Assembly (NCBI GenBank): GCA_025356695.1
Contig: JANXSE010000328.1
Location: forward strand, 1 to 15,581
Length of the DNA stretch: 15,581 nucleotides
Origin: Betaproteobacteria bacterium
Lineage (GTDB): Bacteria > Pseudomonadota > Gammaproteobacteria > Burkholderiales > SG8-41
Direction: 5' to 3'
Shown here: piece after piece, positions 1 through 7,725 of the stretch
Layout of the letters: each line of letters starts with the position of its first letter
Position numbering within the stretch: the stretch's first letter is position 1
Made by a program: the position numbers and the translations under genes
The notes under the pieces: model-generated
What the model was told of the DNA's origin: nothing
Seen by the model: the letters and a program-made list of their open reading frames with translations, nothing else
The model's database searches: none

Positions 1-857
1 GTCACGCTGTTCGAGCGCCCGTTGGCGACATAAACCTTGGCGCCATCCTTTGTGATGGCCATATTCCACGGCCGCTGCCCGACCGGGATCGTGGCGACAA
101 CTTCGTCTTTCACGGTGTCTATCGCCATCACATTGGCGTCACCACCGTTGCTGACGTAGACGCGTTTGCCGTCGGGATGCATGACGAGACCGTTCGAGCG
201 CAGGCCGGCCTTGATCGTGCGCAGTACTTTGTGCTCGCGCGCATCAATGACGAAAACCGTGTCGGCGCGTTCGCAGGCGACGTAGGCTTTGGCGCCGTCG
301 GGCGTGAAAGCAATGCCGCGCGGGCGGTTACCAAGTGTGAGTTGCGCGATGAGTTTACGACCCGCCACGTCGATGACTTCAAGTTTGTCGTCTTCTTCGG
401 CGCTGACATAAACAAAACGGCCGTCCGGCGAAAACACCGCGTGCTCGGGGTTCTCGCCCTTGATCCTGACGCGAAACGCGATCTCGCCTTTTGCCGTATC
501 GACGAAAACCACGCTGTTGGTAAGTTCAACCGCGGCGGTAACGAGCGTGCCGTCGCGCGAAATGTAAACGCCCTCGGGCGATTCACCGAGGTCGACCTTC
601 TTGACGATTTCACGCTTTTCGATATCGACGATCAGCAAACCGTTGCTCGACTGCTCGGACACGTAGGCGAGTTTCTTCGCCTGGTTGATCGCAGTGCCGC
701 GCGGTTTACCGCCGGTTTTGATTTCGCCGATCACTTTGTCGGCTGCCGTATCGATCAGCGAAATCGTGCCACTGCCTTCGTTGCCGACCAGCGCGGTCGC
801 CGCCCACGCCGGCGCCGCGAACAGCGCGGCAATCAATATCCCAAAGCGCAATCTCAT
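1..857 (-). CDS. YVTN-repeat beta-propeller protein, secreted (C-terminus off window)
   Basis: Open reading frame of 285 codons with no stop before the left edge, so the C-terminus is missing. It starts with a signal peptide (about residues 1-19, ending APAWA) and then shows repeated blades of the type 'hVhD...VhxxI.hG..P.GhxhxPDGxxhYV', with units such as VIDAREHKVLRTIKAG and AIDTVKDEVVATIPVG. This is the YVTN/cytochrome-cd1-like propeller. The family usually found beside PQQ dehydrogenases is the 'PQQ-dependent catabolism-associated beta-propeller' group, roughly 320 residues long, so perhaps 30-40 residues are lost. The start at 857 has a GGAGG box (864-868) six bases upstream, and its ATG overlaps the TGA of the cytochrome b561 gene (ATGA), which suggests translational coupling. 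It is the last visible gene of the PQQ operon. Role: periplasmic, probably accessory to alcohol oxidation; no catalytic residues can be assigned. Confidence 0.88.
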   Translation of the reverse strand, partial: MRLRFGILIAALFAAPAWAATALVGNEGSGTISLIDTAADKVIGEIKTGGKPRGTAINQAKKLAYVSEQSSNGLLIVDIEKREIVKKVDLGESPEGVYISRDGTLVTAAVELTNSVVFVDTAKGEIAFRVRIKGENPEHAVFSPDGRFVYVSAEEDDKLEVIDVAGRKLIAQLTLGNRPRGIAFTPDGAKAYVACERADTVFVIDAREHKVLRTIKAGLRSNGLVMHPDGKRVYVSNGGDANVMAIDTVKDEVVATIPVGQRPWNMAITKDGAKVYVANGRSNSV

Positions 858-1414
858 GATGAACCTCCACGGTCGGGCCGCCGCCACGTCAACATACGCT
901 CGAATACGCCATCGCGATCAATCAGGCGATGCTTCAACGCAGCACCGATATGCAGCGCAATCAGCGCGATCAATATGGTCACCGTCGTCAGATGCACGGT
1001 GCTGCACAATTCTTTCAGCACCGGCGCGTCCCTGCCCCAGTGCGGCAGCCTGGTGCCGAAATAAATGATCGGGTACTTGGTAAACGACGAACCGAGGTAG
1101 CCGCTCACCGGCATCACCACCATGCAAACATACAGCAGATGATGGCTGGCGCTAGCGGTGATGCGCTGCCAGCGCGGCATCGTGACAGGCAAAGGCGGCG
1201 CACGGTGCGTGACACGCCAGAACACGCGCAGAAATATCAACAGGCCGAGCGTCAAGCCGATCGACTTGTGCACATTGAACCACCCCGCGCGCAAACCCGG
1301 CGGATCTTTCGGTATGCCGATCATCCACAGACCGAGTGCGATCTGCGCAATCACGCAGACGGCAATCAGCCAGTGCAATACGACAGCGGTGCGGGTGTAG
1401 GCCGGTTCCTGCAT
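854..1414 (-). CDS. Cytochrome b561-family membrane protein
   Basis: A 186-residue integral membrane protein of the bacterial cytochrome b561 / Ni-Fe-hydrogenase b-subunit type. Four hydrophobic helices lie at about 10-33, 48-68, 90-108 and 140-160. Candidate heme-ligand histidines sit in the usual places: H14 in 'VVLHWL', H49 in 'NVHKS', H91/H92, H141 and H155. In this family a membrane di-heme b cytochrome passes electrons between periplasmic donors and the quinone pool. I chose the ATG at 1414 because the family normally begins a few residues before the LHW motif; an in-frame ATG at 1450 would overlap the upstream cytochrome c gene by 26 bp. The chosen start lies 10 bp after that gene's TAG, with only a weak AGAG ribosome site. 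Within this operon it is a plausible membrane electron acceptor for the dehydrogenase and cytochrome c system (inference). Confidence 0.9.
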   Translation of the reverse strand: MQEPAYTRTAVVLHWLIAVCVIAQIALGLWMIGIPKDPPGLRAGWFNVHKSIGLTLGLLIFLRVFWRVTHRAPPLPVTMPRWQRITASASHHLLYVCMVVMPVSGYLGSSFTKYPIIYFGTRLPHWGRDAPVLKELCSTVHLTTVTILIALIALHIGAALKHRLIDRDGVFERMLTWRRPDRGGSS

Positions 1415-1424
1415 CGAAGTGGCT

Positions 1425-1760
1425 CTAGCGCTTCTCGCCAACCATGACATAAGCCCACAGCGCTTCGATTTCCTCGGGCTTGAAGAGGTCGCCCCACGGC
1501 GGCATCTGGTTTTTGCCTTTGCTCACCGAAGTGAGAAAACGACTTTTTTCACCTGGCGGAAACGTGCGCAGATCAAATGCGCCCTGCGGGTCGGCCATGC
1601 GCGGGCCGTGGCAAGCCGCGCAGTTCTGCGAATAGATAGCCGAGCCGCTCTTGATCTGTTCCGCTGCGAACTGCTCTTGCGCAACAGCGTTTGCAGCAAA
1701 CACCGCAAACACTGTCAGCACAAATGCACACCATTTTTTTTTGACTATGCCTGACACCAT
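1425..1760 (-). CDS. Small periplasmic c-type cytochrome
   Basis: A 111-residue mono-heme cytochrome c. It has an N-terminal signal peptide (KKK then a hydrophobic stretch, probable cleavage after AVA at about residue 27), the heme-attachment motif CAACH at residues 47-51, and a distal methionine in 'NQMPPWGD' (M86). The final helix 'EEIEALWAYVM' matches the typical C-terminal helix of class I cytochromes. The gene follows the lipoprotein PQQ dehydrogenase by 3 bp and precedes cytochrome b561 by 10 bp. Type I (non-heme) PQQ alcohol dehydrogenases need a separate cytochrome c as electron acceptor, and this is the obvious candidate here. No strong ribosome site is visible before the ATG at 1760, so translation is probably coupled to the upstream gene. 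An internal start is possible but would shorten the charged N-region of the signal peptide. Confidence 0.92.
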   Translation of the reverse strand: MVSGIVKKKWCAFVLTVFAVFAANAVAQEQFAAEQIKSGSAIYSQNCAACHGPRMADPQGAFDLRTFPPGEKSRFLTSVSKGKNQMPPWGDLFKPEEIEALWAYVMVGEKR

Positions 1761-1763
1761 TCG

Positions 1764-3437
1764 TTAGTCCGGCTGCAGGGCGAAAGTCCACACCGAACCA
1801 TGCAACGGAATATCCGGCAGGCCGCGGCGCTGTGAAGTCGTGCCGCCGATGCCCGAGAGTATGGTCACATACTGACGGCCATTCTTCGTCCACGTCACCG
1901 GCTGTGCGTTGATGCCAGACGGCGTCTTGAACTGCCACAGCGTTTCGCCATTGTCGGCGTCAACGGCGATGAATTCGCCGGAGTGCTTGCCGGTAAACAG
2001 CAAGCCGCCGCCGGTCACCAGCACGGCGGAGCCGGGCAATTGGCCCATGATCGGCACGCGCCATTTCGGTTTGGCCGTCATCGGATCAATCGCCTCGATG
2101 TGGCCGCCAACGGTGGTCGGCGTGACCGGCGAGTAGGTCGCCTCGACGGCCTGATAACGGAAGCCCGGCTTGAACGGTTCGATCGGGATCAGTTTGTAGT
2201 TTGAATAACCCTCGTTGGTGTTGGCGTAGAGCAGCCCGGTATTCGGATTGAATGCCGCGTGCATCCAGTTTTTGCCGCCGCGTATGCTCGGATACAACTG
2301 AATCTGCTCACCGGCGCGCAGTTTCTTCGACTCTTCCGACTCGACGGGCCGGCCGGTCTTCATGTCGATATGCGTCGCCCAGTTGACCTTGGTAAACGGC
2401 TTCGCCGACAACAGCTGGCCAGTCGCGCGATCAAGCACGTAGAGGAAACCGTTGCGGTTCATCTGCATCGCGACCTTGCGCGGCAAACCATCGACCGTGA
2501 TCTCGGCGAGGATGATTTCCCACACCGTGTCCCAGTCGAAAATTTCATTCGGCGCGACCTGGTAATGCCAGACGATTTCACCGGTCTTCGGCCGCAGCGC
2601 GAGGATAGACGCCGTGTAGAGGTTGTCGCCCTTGCGATTCTCCGGATTGTACGGCGCGGCGTTGCCGGTGCCCCAGTACATGAGGTCGAGTTCCGGGTCG
2701 TAGGAACCGGTGATCCAGGTGCTCGCACCGCCGTGTAGATAAGCGTCGCCCTTGGGCCAGGTTTCATTGCCTTTTTCGCCGGGCCCCGGAATCATGTAAC
2801 GCCGCCACAGATGTTCACCGGTGTCGGGGTTCCAGCCATCGAGGAAACAGCGCGCGCCGAACTCCGCGCCCGAACAGCCGGTGACCAGCACGCCGTTGGC
2901 CAGCAGCGGCGCCACCGTCAGCGAATAACCTTCCTTCCATTCGGCGACCTTTTGCTTCCACAATTGCTGACCGGTCTTCATGTCGAGGGCCAGCACGTAG
3001 GCGTCTATGGTCGTGCGCAGCACCTTGCCGTTGTAGAGCGTGACGCCTTTGTTCGACACGCCGCAGCACACCACACGCGGCGTATCGGGATCGAAATTCA
3101 CCGCGGTGCGCCATAGCTGTTTGCCGCTGACGGCGTCGATCGCCACCGTCCATTTCGCGTCGCTCACGTACATCACACCGTCGTAAATCATCGGCTGCGC
3201 CTGCTCGCCGAAATCATTTTCGAGACCCAGGCTCCACACCGGCACCAGCTTTTTGATGTTCGACTTGTTGATCTGGTTGAGCGCGCTGTAACGGTTTTGC
3301 GCGTAACCCATGCCGTAGGTCAGAATATTGTCGGTATTTTTGCCGTCGTTTTTCAGATCGTAAGCGCCCGGCCCGGGTACTACTGCACAACCGGCCAGTG
3401 CCAGCACTGCGATAAACGCGATGAGTAATTTATTCAT
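1764..3437 (-). CDS. PQQ-dependent alcohol dehydrogenase, lipoprotein form
   Basis: A 557-residue quinoprotein of the methanol/ethanol dehydrogenase family (eight-bladed propeller, no fused heme domain). The start at 3437 has a GGGGGAG ribosome site five bases upstream; a longer in-frame start at 3485 would overlap the preceding gene. The N-terminus is a lipoprotein signal: hydrophobic run, then L-A-G-C with Cys17. Family hallmarks are the vicinal cysteine pair at 124-125 ('RVVCCGVSN'), a metal-ligand Glu192 in 'GAEFG', Asn259 in 'YWGTGN', and the catalytic Asp301 in 'NEIFDWD'. Asp303 sits two residues after the catalytic Asp, where calcium enzymes have Ala, Ser or Thr. This is the lanthanide-enzyme pattern. 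It is clearly a paralog of the upstream gene, 23 bp away. Two extra cysteines (188, 197) are absent from that paralog. Substrate is unknown; oxidation of an alcohol or aldehyde at the periplasmic side of a membrane is inferred. Confidence 0.93.
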   Translation of the reverse strand: MNKLLIAFIAVLALAGCAVVPGPGAYDLKNDGKNTDNILTYGMGYAQNRYSALNQINKSNIKKLVPVWSLGLENDFGEQAQPMIYDGVMYVSDAKWTVAIDAVSGKQLWRTAVNFDPDTPRVVCCGVSNKGVTLYNGKVLRTTIDAYVLALDMKTGQQLWKQKVAEWKEGYSLTVAPLLANGVLVTGCSGAEFGARCFLDGWNPDTGEHLWRRYMIPGPGEKGNETWPKGDAYLHGGASTWITGSYDPELDLMYWGTGNAAPYNPENRKGDNLYTASILALRPKTGEIVWHYQVAPNEIFDWDTVWEIILAEITVDGLPRKVAMQMNRNGFLYVLDRATGQLLSAKPFTKVNWATHIDMKTGRPVESEESKKLRAGEQIQLYPSIRGGKNWMHAAFNPNTGLLYANTNEGYSNYKLIPIEPFKPGFRYQAVEATYSPVTPTTVGGHIEAIDPMTAKPKWRVPIMGQLPGSAVLVTGGGLLFTGKHSGEFIAVDADNGETLWQFKTPSGINAQPVTWTKNGRQYVTILSGIGGTTSQRRGLPDIPLHGSVWTFALQPD

Positions 3438-3460
3438 GATGTCTCCCCCGTATTCTGGAA

Positions 3461-5125
3461 TTATTCGGCCACCGCGAACACCCACACGGTGCCGCCGCGC
3501 GGAATATCCTTCAACATCGGCCCCATACGCGCGACGTTAACGCCGCCGATGCCGGACTGGATCGCCACATACTGGCGGCCCTTTTGCGTAAAGGTGATCG
3601 GCTGCGCATTGATGCCGGATGTCGTCTTGAATTCCCAGATCGGCTGACCATTGTCGATGTCGTAGGCGACGAACTCACCCGTTTCCTTGCCGGTGAAGAG
3701 CAAACCGCCCGCAGTTGCCAGCACCGCCGAGTAGTGCGGAATGTCCATGATAGGCGTGCGCCATTTATGTTTGCCGGTGAGCGGCTCGATCGCATCGACG
3801 TGCGCAATCGGCCGGAACGGCACAGCCGGCGCCGGCGTATTCTGCAGGCCGACAAAACGCTGGCCGACTTTGTATTCGACCGGCTCGAACTTGACCATGC
3901 GCGGGTTGTGCATAGTGTTAGCGTAAAGCAATCCGGTTTCCGGATTAAACGCAGCATGCGCCCAGTTCTTGCCGCCCCACTGGCCCGGCCACAATTCGAT
4001 CTGTTCGCCGGCGCGCACGCGCGCCGACACGTCAGTTTCAACCGGGCGGCCGGTATTCATGTCGACGTGCGACGCCCAGTTCACTTTCTCAAACGCTTCG
4101 GCAGATAACAACTCGCCATTCGTGCGGTCGATCACATAGAGAAAACCGCCGCGCGAAAAATGCATGGTGACTTTGCGTTTCGCGCCTTTGACGTCGATGT
4201 CAGCGAGTATCCATTCCCAGGTCGCATCAAGATCGAACATTTCGTTCGGCACAAGTTGACGATGCCAGATGACTTCACCGGTCTTCGGACGGAATGCCAG
4301 CACTGAAGCGGTATAAAGGTTGTCTCCGGGACGGCCTTTCGGATTCCACGGTCCGGCATTGCCGGTGCCCCAGTAAACGAGGTCAAGTTCCGGATCATAC
4401 GAACCGGCGCCCCAGGTCGAACCGCCGCCGCTTTTCCACGAATCGTCTTTCGGCCAGGTTTCGCTGCCCTTTTCGCCCGGCGCCGGCACGGTGTAACGCC
4501 GCCACAACTGCTTGCCGGTCTGCGGATCGAGGCCGTCAAGAAAACCGCGGATGCCGAATTCAGCGCCGGAGATGCCGGTGATGACGACGCCGTTGGCGAC
4601 CAGCGGCGCACCGGTGATCGAGAAACCGTCTTTCCATTCGGCGATTTTGGTTTTCCACAGCTGTTTGCCGGTTTTCTGATCAAGTGCGATGACATGCGCA
4701 TCCAGCGTGCCGCGATAAACCTTGCCGTCGTAAATCGCCGGGCCCTTGTTCGAAATACCGCAGCAGACGACCCGCGGCGTCGCCGGATCAAAAGCGACCG
4801 GGGTGCGCCAGAGCTGATTGCCGGTGGCAACATCAATGGCGATCGTATGTTCTGCATTGGCGATAAACATCACGCCGTTGTAAACCAGCGGCTGGCCCTG
4901 TTCGCCGTAATTGCTGCTGAGTGAAGTGCTCCACAGCGGCACCAGGCGTTTCACGCTCTGTTTATTGATTTGCTTGAGCGCGCTGTAGCGGTTCTGGCTG
5001 TAACCCATGCCGTAGGTCAGCACGTTGTCGGTATTCTTGCCGTCGTTGCGCAAGTCCGCGTCGCTTTGTGCAAATGCTGCGCCCGCAGCAAAAAACAGGA
5101 CGACCGCCGATAGCGTTGTTTTCAT
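3461..5125 (-). CDS. PQQ-dependent alcohol dehydrogenase, soluble periplasmic form
   Basis: A 554-residue quinoprotein dehydrogenase, first gene of the minus-strand operon. The start at 5125 is supported by a strong AGGAGAGG site (5131-5138) five bases upstream and by a clean signal peptide (MKTTLS... cleaved after AAFA, about residue 19). Diagnostic residues are the vicinal disulfide Cys121-Cys122 ('RVVCCGISN'), Glu189 ('GAEFG'), Trp238 on the propeller floor, Asn256 ('YWGTGN'), catalytic Asp298 and a second Asp300 ('NEMFDLD'). The D-x-D arrangement matches XoxF/PedH-type lanthanide-dependent enzymes. There is no C-terminal CxxCH, so it is type I and needs an external cytochrome. The C-terminal block ('GGLLFTGKETGEF', 'SGINAQPITF') is typical of the family. 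The substrate cannot be read from sequence. Confidence 0.94.
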   Translation of the reverse strand: MKTTLSAVVLFFAAGAAFAQSDADLRNDGKNTDNVLTYGMGYSQNRYSALKQINKQSVKRLVPLWSTSLSSNYGEQGQPLVYNGVMFIANAEHTIAIDVATGNQLWRTPVAFDPATPRVVCCGISNKGPAIYDGKVYRGTLDAHVIALDQKTGKQLWKTKIAEWKDGFSITGAPLVANGVVITGISGAEFGIRGFLDGLDPQTGKQLWRRYTVPAPGEKGSETWPKDDSWKSGGGSTWGAGSYDPELDLVYWGTGNAGPWNPKGRPGDNLYTASVLAFRPKTGEVIWHRQLVPNEMFDLDATWEWILADIDVKGAKRKVTMHFSRGGFLYVIDRTNGELLSAEAFEKVNWASHVDMNTGRPVETDVSARVRAGEQIELWPGQWGGKNWAHAAFNPETGLLYANTMHNPRMVKFEPVEYKVGQRFVGLQNTPAPAVPFRPIAHVDAIEPLTGKHKWRTPIMDIPHYSAVLATAGGLLFTGKETGEFVAYDIDNGQPIWEFKTTSGINAQPITFTQKGRQYVAIQSGIGGVNVARMGPMLKDIPRGGTVWVFAVAE

Positions 5126-5208
5126 TGAAACCTCTCCTGGTAATCGCAAATTTAGAGCAGCGCCGCGGCGCCGGCCGGATTTTTGTTGTTCTTGGGATTC
5201 GGGAAAAT

Positions 5209-5221
5209 CTTAACAGTTAAG
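5209..5221. repeat. Perfect 13-bp palindrome, candidate operator
   Basis: CTTAACAGTTAAG is a perfect 6+1+6 inverted repeat, AT-rich in an otherwise GC-rich region, 84 bp upstream of the PQQ dehydrogenase start. The shape suits a dimeric helix-turn-helix regulator. No regulator gene lies in the window, so its identity is open. Confidence 0.5.
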
Positions 5222-5286
5222 CGCGGGCGGCGCTATGGCACGCGGACACGTTACCGGCGAAGCCGGCCGCTTGCGGGTAGCGTGCC

Positions 5287-5339
5287 CCGCACTCGCTCCC
5301 GCCCCGGATCGCTTCGCGAACGCCGTGTCGCGAGTGCGG
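5287..5339. repeat. 10-bp perfect inverted repeat with 33-bp spacer
   Basis: CCGCACTCGC (5287-5296) is the exact reverse complement of GCGAGTGCGG (5330-5339). Arm centres are 43 bp apart, about four helical turns. The spacer contains the 8-bp palindrome TTCGCGAA (5313-5320). It could be a pair of operator half-sites or an RNA stem; position alone does not decide. Confidence 0.5.
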
Positions 5340-5346
5340 CGACAAA

Positions 5347-5379
5347 CCTTCACAGGAGCGGCGGCCTCCCGCGTGAAGG
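5347..5379. repeat. Inverted repeat with two-part stem upstream of TonB receptor
   Basis: CCTTCAC (5347-5353) pairs with GTGAAGG (5373-5379), and inside it GGAG (5355-5358) pairs with CTCC (5366-5369), giving an 11-bp interrupted stem. It lies where the -35 region of the downstream extended -10 promoter would be, which suggests a protein-binding site more than a transcribed hairpin. Confidence 0.4.
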
Positions 5380-5386
5380 CAGGATT

Positions 5387-5395
5387 TGGTATAAA
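5387..5395 (+). promoter_or_regulatory. Candidate extended -10 promoter of the TonB receptor gene
   Basis: TGGTATAAA matches the extended -10 form (TGn then TATAAT with one mismatch). No good -35 hexamer is found 16-18 bp upstream, as is common for extended -10 promoters. Transcription would start near 5402, giving a leader of about 40 bases. Confidence 0.35.
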
Positions 5396-5442
5396 GCCTT
5401 TCTGCTGCCTGTGCGTCGACGCTTTGTCGAATTATTAAAAAA

Positions 5443-7710
5443 ATGAATGCACGCGATCCCCGCATTACCCTGTTTGCGCTGGCTGCCGTTGCCGCTGCGG
5501 CGGGCGCTGCCGAGCCGGCGCCGCGCACGCAAACGCTGCCCGAAGTACAGGTCATCGAGACCACGCCGCTGCCCGGTCTCGGCATGCGGCTCGATCAGGT
5601 GCCGGGTAACGCGCAGTACATCGGCAGCGAACAAATGTCGGGGCAAAACGCCGGCAATCTGGGCGACTTCCTGAATCTGAATCTCGGCAGCGTCAACATC
5701 AACGATACGCAGGCCAATCCGTTTCAACCAGATGTCAATTTCCGCGGCTTTACCGCCTCACCCATCCTTGGCACGCCGAACGGCGTGTCGGTATTTGTCG
5801 ACGGCGTGCGCGCCAACGAGGCCTTCGGCGACACCGTGAACTGGGATTTGATTCCGCGCGCGGCGATTGCCGGCATCACCGTGCTGCCGGGTTCCAATCC
5901 GGTGTTCGGACTGAACACACTGGGCGGCGCGCTGTCGATCACCACCAAGAACGGCTTCGATCACACCGGCACGGTATTGCGCGCCAGCGGCGGCGCATTC
6001 TCGCGGCAGACCTATGAAATCGAATCCGGCGGCCACAGCGACCGCGCCGACTGGTTCATCACCGGCACCACCCACGACGACAACGGCTGGGGCGCGCACA
6101 ATCCGAGCCGCGTCAACCAGTGGTTTGCACAAACCGGTTATCACGGCGACAAAACGCGCCTGCATGCCAGCATGACCTACGCCAACACGCGGCTGGCCGG
6201 CAACCAGACGCTGCCGCTGTCGATGTTCAACGATCCCTTGCAGGCCTATACCTACCCCGACACCACGGCCAACCGCCTGGGCCTTTTGAATCTGCGCGCC
6301 GAACACGATCTGGGCGCGGCATCGAAAGTGTCGCTGCAAACCTATTACCGCGCGGTCCGAACACGCGCCTACAACAGCAATATCAACGACAACTTCAATA
6401 CCGCCGCCGCCGCCGCGCCCGGCAATCAGCCGGCGTTCAATGCATTCAACAACACCGATGACACGCGGCAGGGCGCGGCGCTGCAGTACACCGGCAACGG
6501 CAATCTCGCCGGACGCAAAAATTCGCTGACCACGGGTTTGAGCTACGACCGCAGCAATATCAAATTCGCGCAACTCAATCAGGAAGCGCCGCTCGACGCC
6601 GACCGCAACACGGTATCGAACGAAGCGGTCACGCTGCAGACCAGCCTGCGCGCGCAGACGCGCCAGTTCGGGCTTTATGCCACCGACACGCTGGCGCTGA
6701 CCGACAAGCTACATCTGACGGCGTCGGGACGCTACAACCATGCCACGCTCGAACTGCGCGATCAGATCGGCAGCGCCCTCAACGGCGATCACCACTTCAG
6801 CCGCTTCAACCCCGCCGTCGGCCTCACCTGGAATCCGCGCGAGGCGATGACCATCTACGGCACCTACAACGAAGGCATGCGCATTCCGACGCCGGTCGAA
6901 TTGACCTGCGCGGACCCGAATGCACCGTGCAGCCTGCCGAATGCTTTCTCTGCCGATCCGCCGCTGAAAGCGGTGGTCGCCAAAACTTTCGAGACCGGCG
7001 CGCGCGGACGCCTCGGCGAGCGCACCGGCTGGAGCGCTGCAATTTTCCGCACCCAGCTCAATGACGACATCCAGTTCATCAGCAGCGGCGGTGGCGCCAC
7101 CAGCGCGGGGTTTTTTCAGAACGTCGGCACGACGCGCCGCGAAGGCCTTGAACTCGGTCTCGACCACAGCATCGGCAAGCTCGAATTGAGCGCGCGCTAC
7201 AGTCACGTCAATGCGACCTTCCGTTCACCGCTGGTGCTCAACAGCCCGAACAATTCAAGCGCCCGGGCAATTTCCTGCGCCACCTGCACCGACATTCAGG
7301 TGCTGCCGGGCAACCGTATGCCGGGCATTCCGCGCGATCTCCTGAAACTGCGCGCCGATTACCGCGCCAGCGAAACGCTGCGCGGCGGCGTCAGCGTCTA
7401 TGCGGCGTCCGGTCAGTTTGCGCGCGGCGATGAAAACAATCTCGACGTCAACGGCCAGGTGCCGGGCTATGTATTCGTCAATCTCGACGGGCGCTACCGC
7501 ATCAGCAAGAACCTCGATCTGATCGGCAGCGTGAACAATCTGTTCAATCGCCAGTACCAGACCTTCGGTTTGCTCGGCCAGAATGTGTTCACAGCCCCCG
7601 GTAATCAGTTCGATTATTCCGGCGCCTCCTACCGCGCCGAGCAGTTCCGCGCGGCATCTGCGCCGCGCGCGGCGTGGCTCGGCCTCAATTACCGTTTTGC
7701 CGGCAAGTAA
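5443..7710 (+). CDS. TonB-dependent outer-membrane receptor
   Basis: A 755-residue outer-membrane transporter. It has a signal peptide (about 1-22), a TonB-box-like segment 'LPEVQVIET' at 32-40, a plug domain (about 50-175, including 'NFRGF' at 99-103 and 'VSVFVDGVR' at 115-123) and a long barrel ending in '...NYRFAGK'. The final residue is not the usual phenylalanine, but the Tyr-Arg-Phe strand is close to the end. Barrel loops carry cysteine pairs ('LTCADPNAPC' and 'ISCATC'), which probably form disulfides outside the cell. The ATG at 5443 follows an AT-rich run with no Shine-Dalgarno sequence. The gene faces away from the PQQ operon across a shared control region, so uptake of that pathway's substrate, or of a metal chelate for its enzymes, is reasonable inference. 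The ligand cannot be named. Confidence 0.93.
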   Translation: MNARDPRITLFALAAVAAAAGAAEPAPRTQTLPEVQVIETTPLPGLGMRLDQVPGNAQYIGSEQMSGQNAGNLGDFLNLNLGSVNINDTQANPFQPDVNFRGFTASPILGTPNGVSVFVDGVRANEAFGDTVNWDLIPRAAIAGITVLPGSNPVFGLNTLGGALSITTKNGFDHTGTVLRASGGAFSRQTYEIESGGHSDRADWFITGTTHDDNGWGAHNPSRVNQWFAQTGYHGDKTRLHASMTYANTRLAGNQTLPLSMFNDPLQAYTYPDTTANRLGLLNLRAEHDLGAASKVSLQTYYRAVRTRAYNSNINDNFNTAAAAAPGNQPAFNAFNNTDDTRQGAALQYTGNGNLAGRKNSLTTGLSYDRSNIKFAQLNQEAPLDADRNTVSNEAVTLQTSLRAQTRQFGLYATDTLALTDKLHLTASGRYNHATLELRDQIGSALNGDHHFSRFNPAVGLTWNPREAMTIYGTYNEGMRIPTPVELTCADPNAPCSLPNAFSADPPLKAVVAKTFETGARGRLGERTGWSAAIFRTQLNDDIQFISSGGGATSAGFFQNVGTTRREGLELGLDHSIGKLELSARYSHVNATFRSPLVLNSPNNSSARAISCATCTDIQVLPGNRMPGIPRDLLKLRADYRASETLRGGVSVYAASGQFARGDENNLDVNGQVPGYVFVNLDGRYRISKNLDLIGSVNNLFNRQYQTFGLLGQNVFTAPGNQFDYSGASYRAEQFRAASAPRAAWLGLNYRFAGK

Positions 7711-7725
7711 ACACCGCTTGGAACC

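Larger units (their letters stand above)
5126..5442. promoter_or_regulatory. Divergent intergenic regulatory region, PQQ operon / TonB receptor
   Basis: 317 bp without a credible gene, between the divergently transcribed PQQ operon and the TonB receptor gene. It holds the PQQ gene's ribosome site, a perfect 13-bp palindrome (5209-5221), a 10-bp inverted repeat with a 33-bp spacer (5287-5339), a shorter stem with a two-part arm (5347-5379), and an extended -10 box (5387-5395). The stretch from about 5222 to 5380 is very GC-rich and the last 20 bases before 5443 are AT-rich. I could not find a convincing sigma70 promoter facing the PQQ operon, so an alternative sigma factor or an activator-dependent promoter is likely (inference). 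Confidence 0.6.

Noticed and set aside
177..1064. Plus-strand open frame of 295 codons across the left end
   Set aside because: It is antisense to the YVTN propeller and the cytochrome b561 gene, both of which have recognisable family motifs and ribosome sites. It has no motif of its own.
7711..7725. Terminator between the convergent TonB receptor genes
   Set aside because: Only 15 bp are available and no stem-loop with a T-run is visible.
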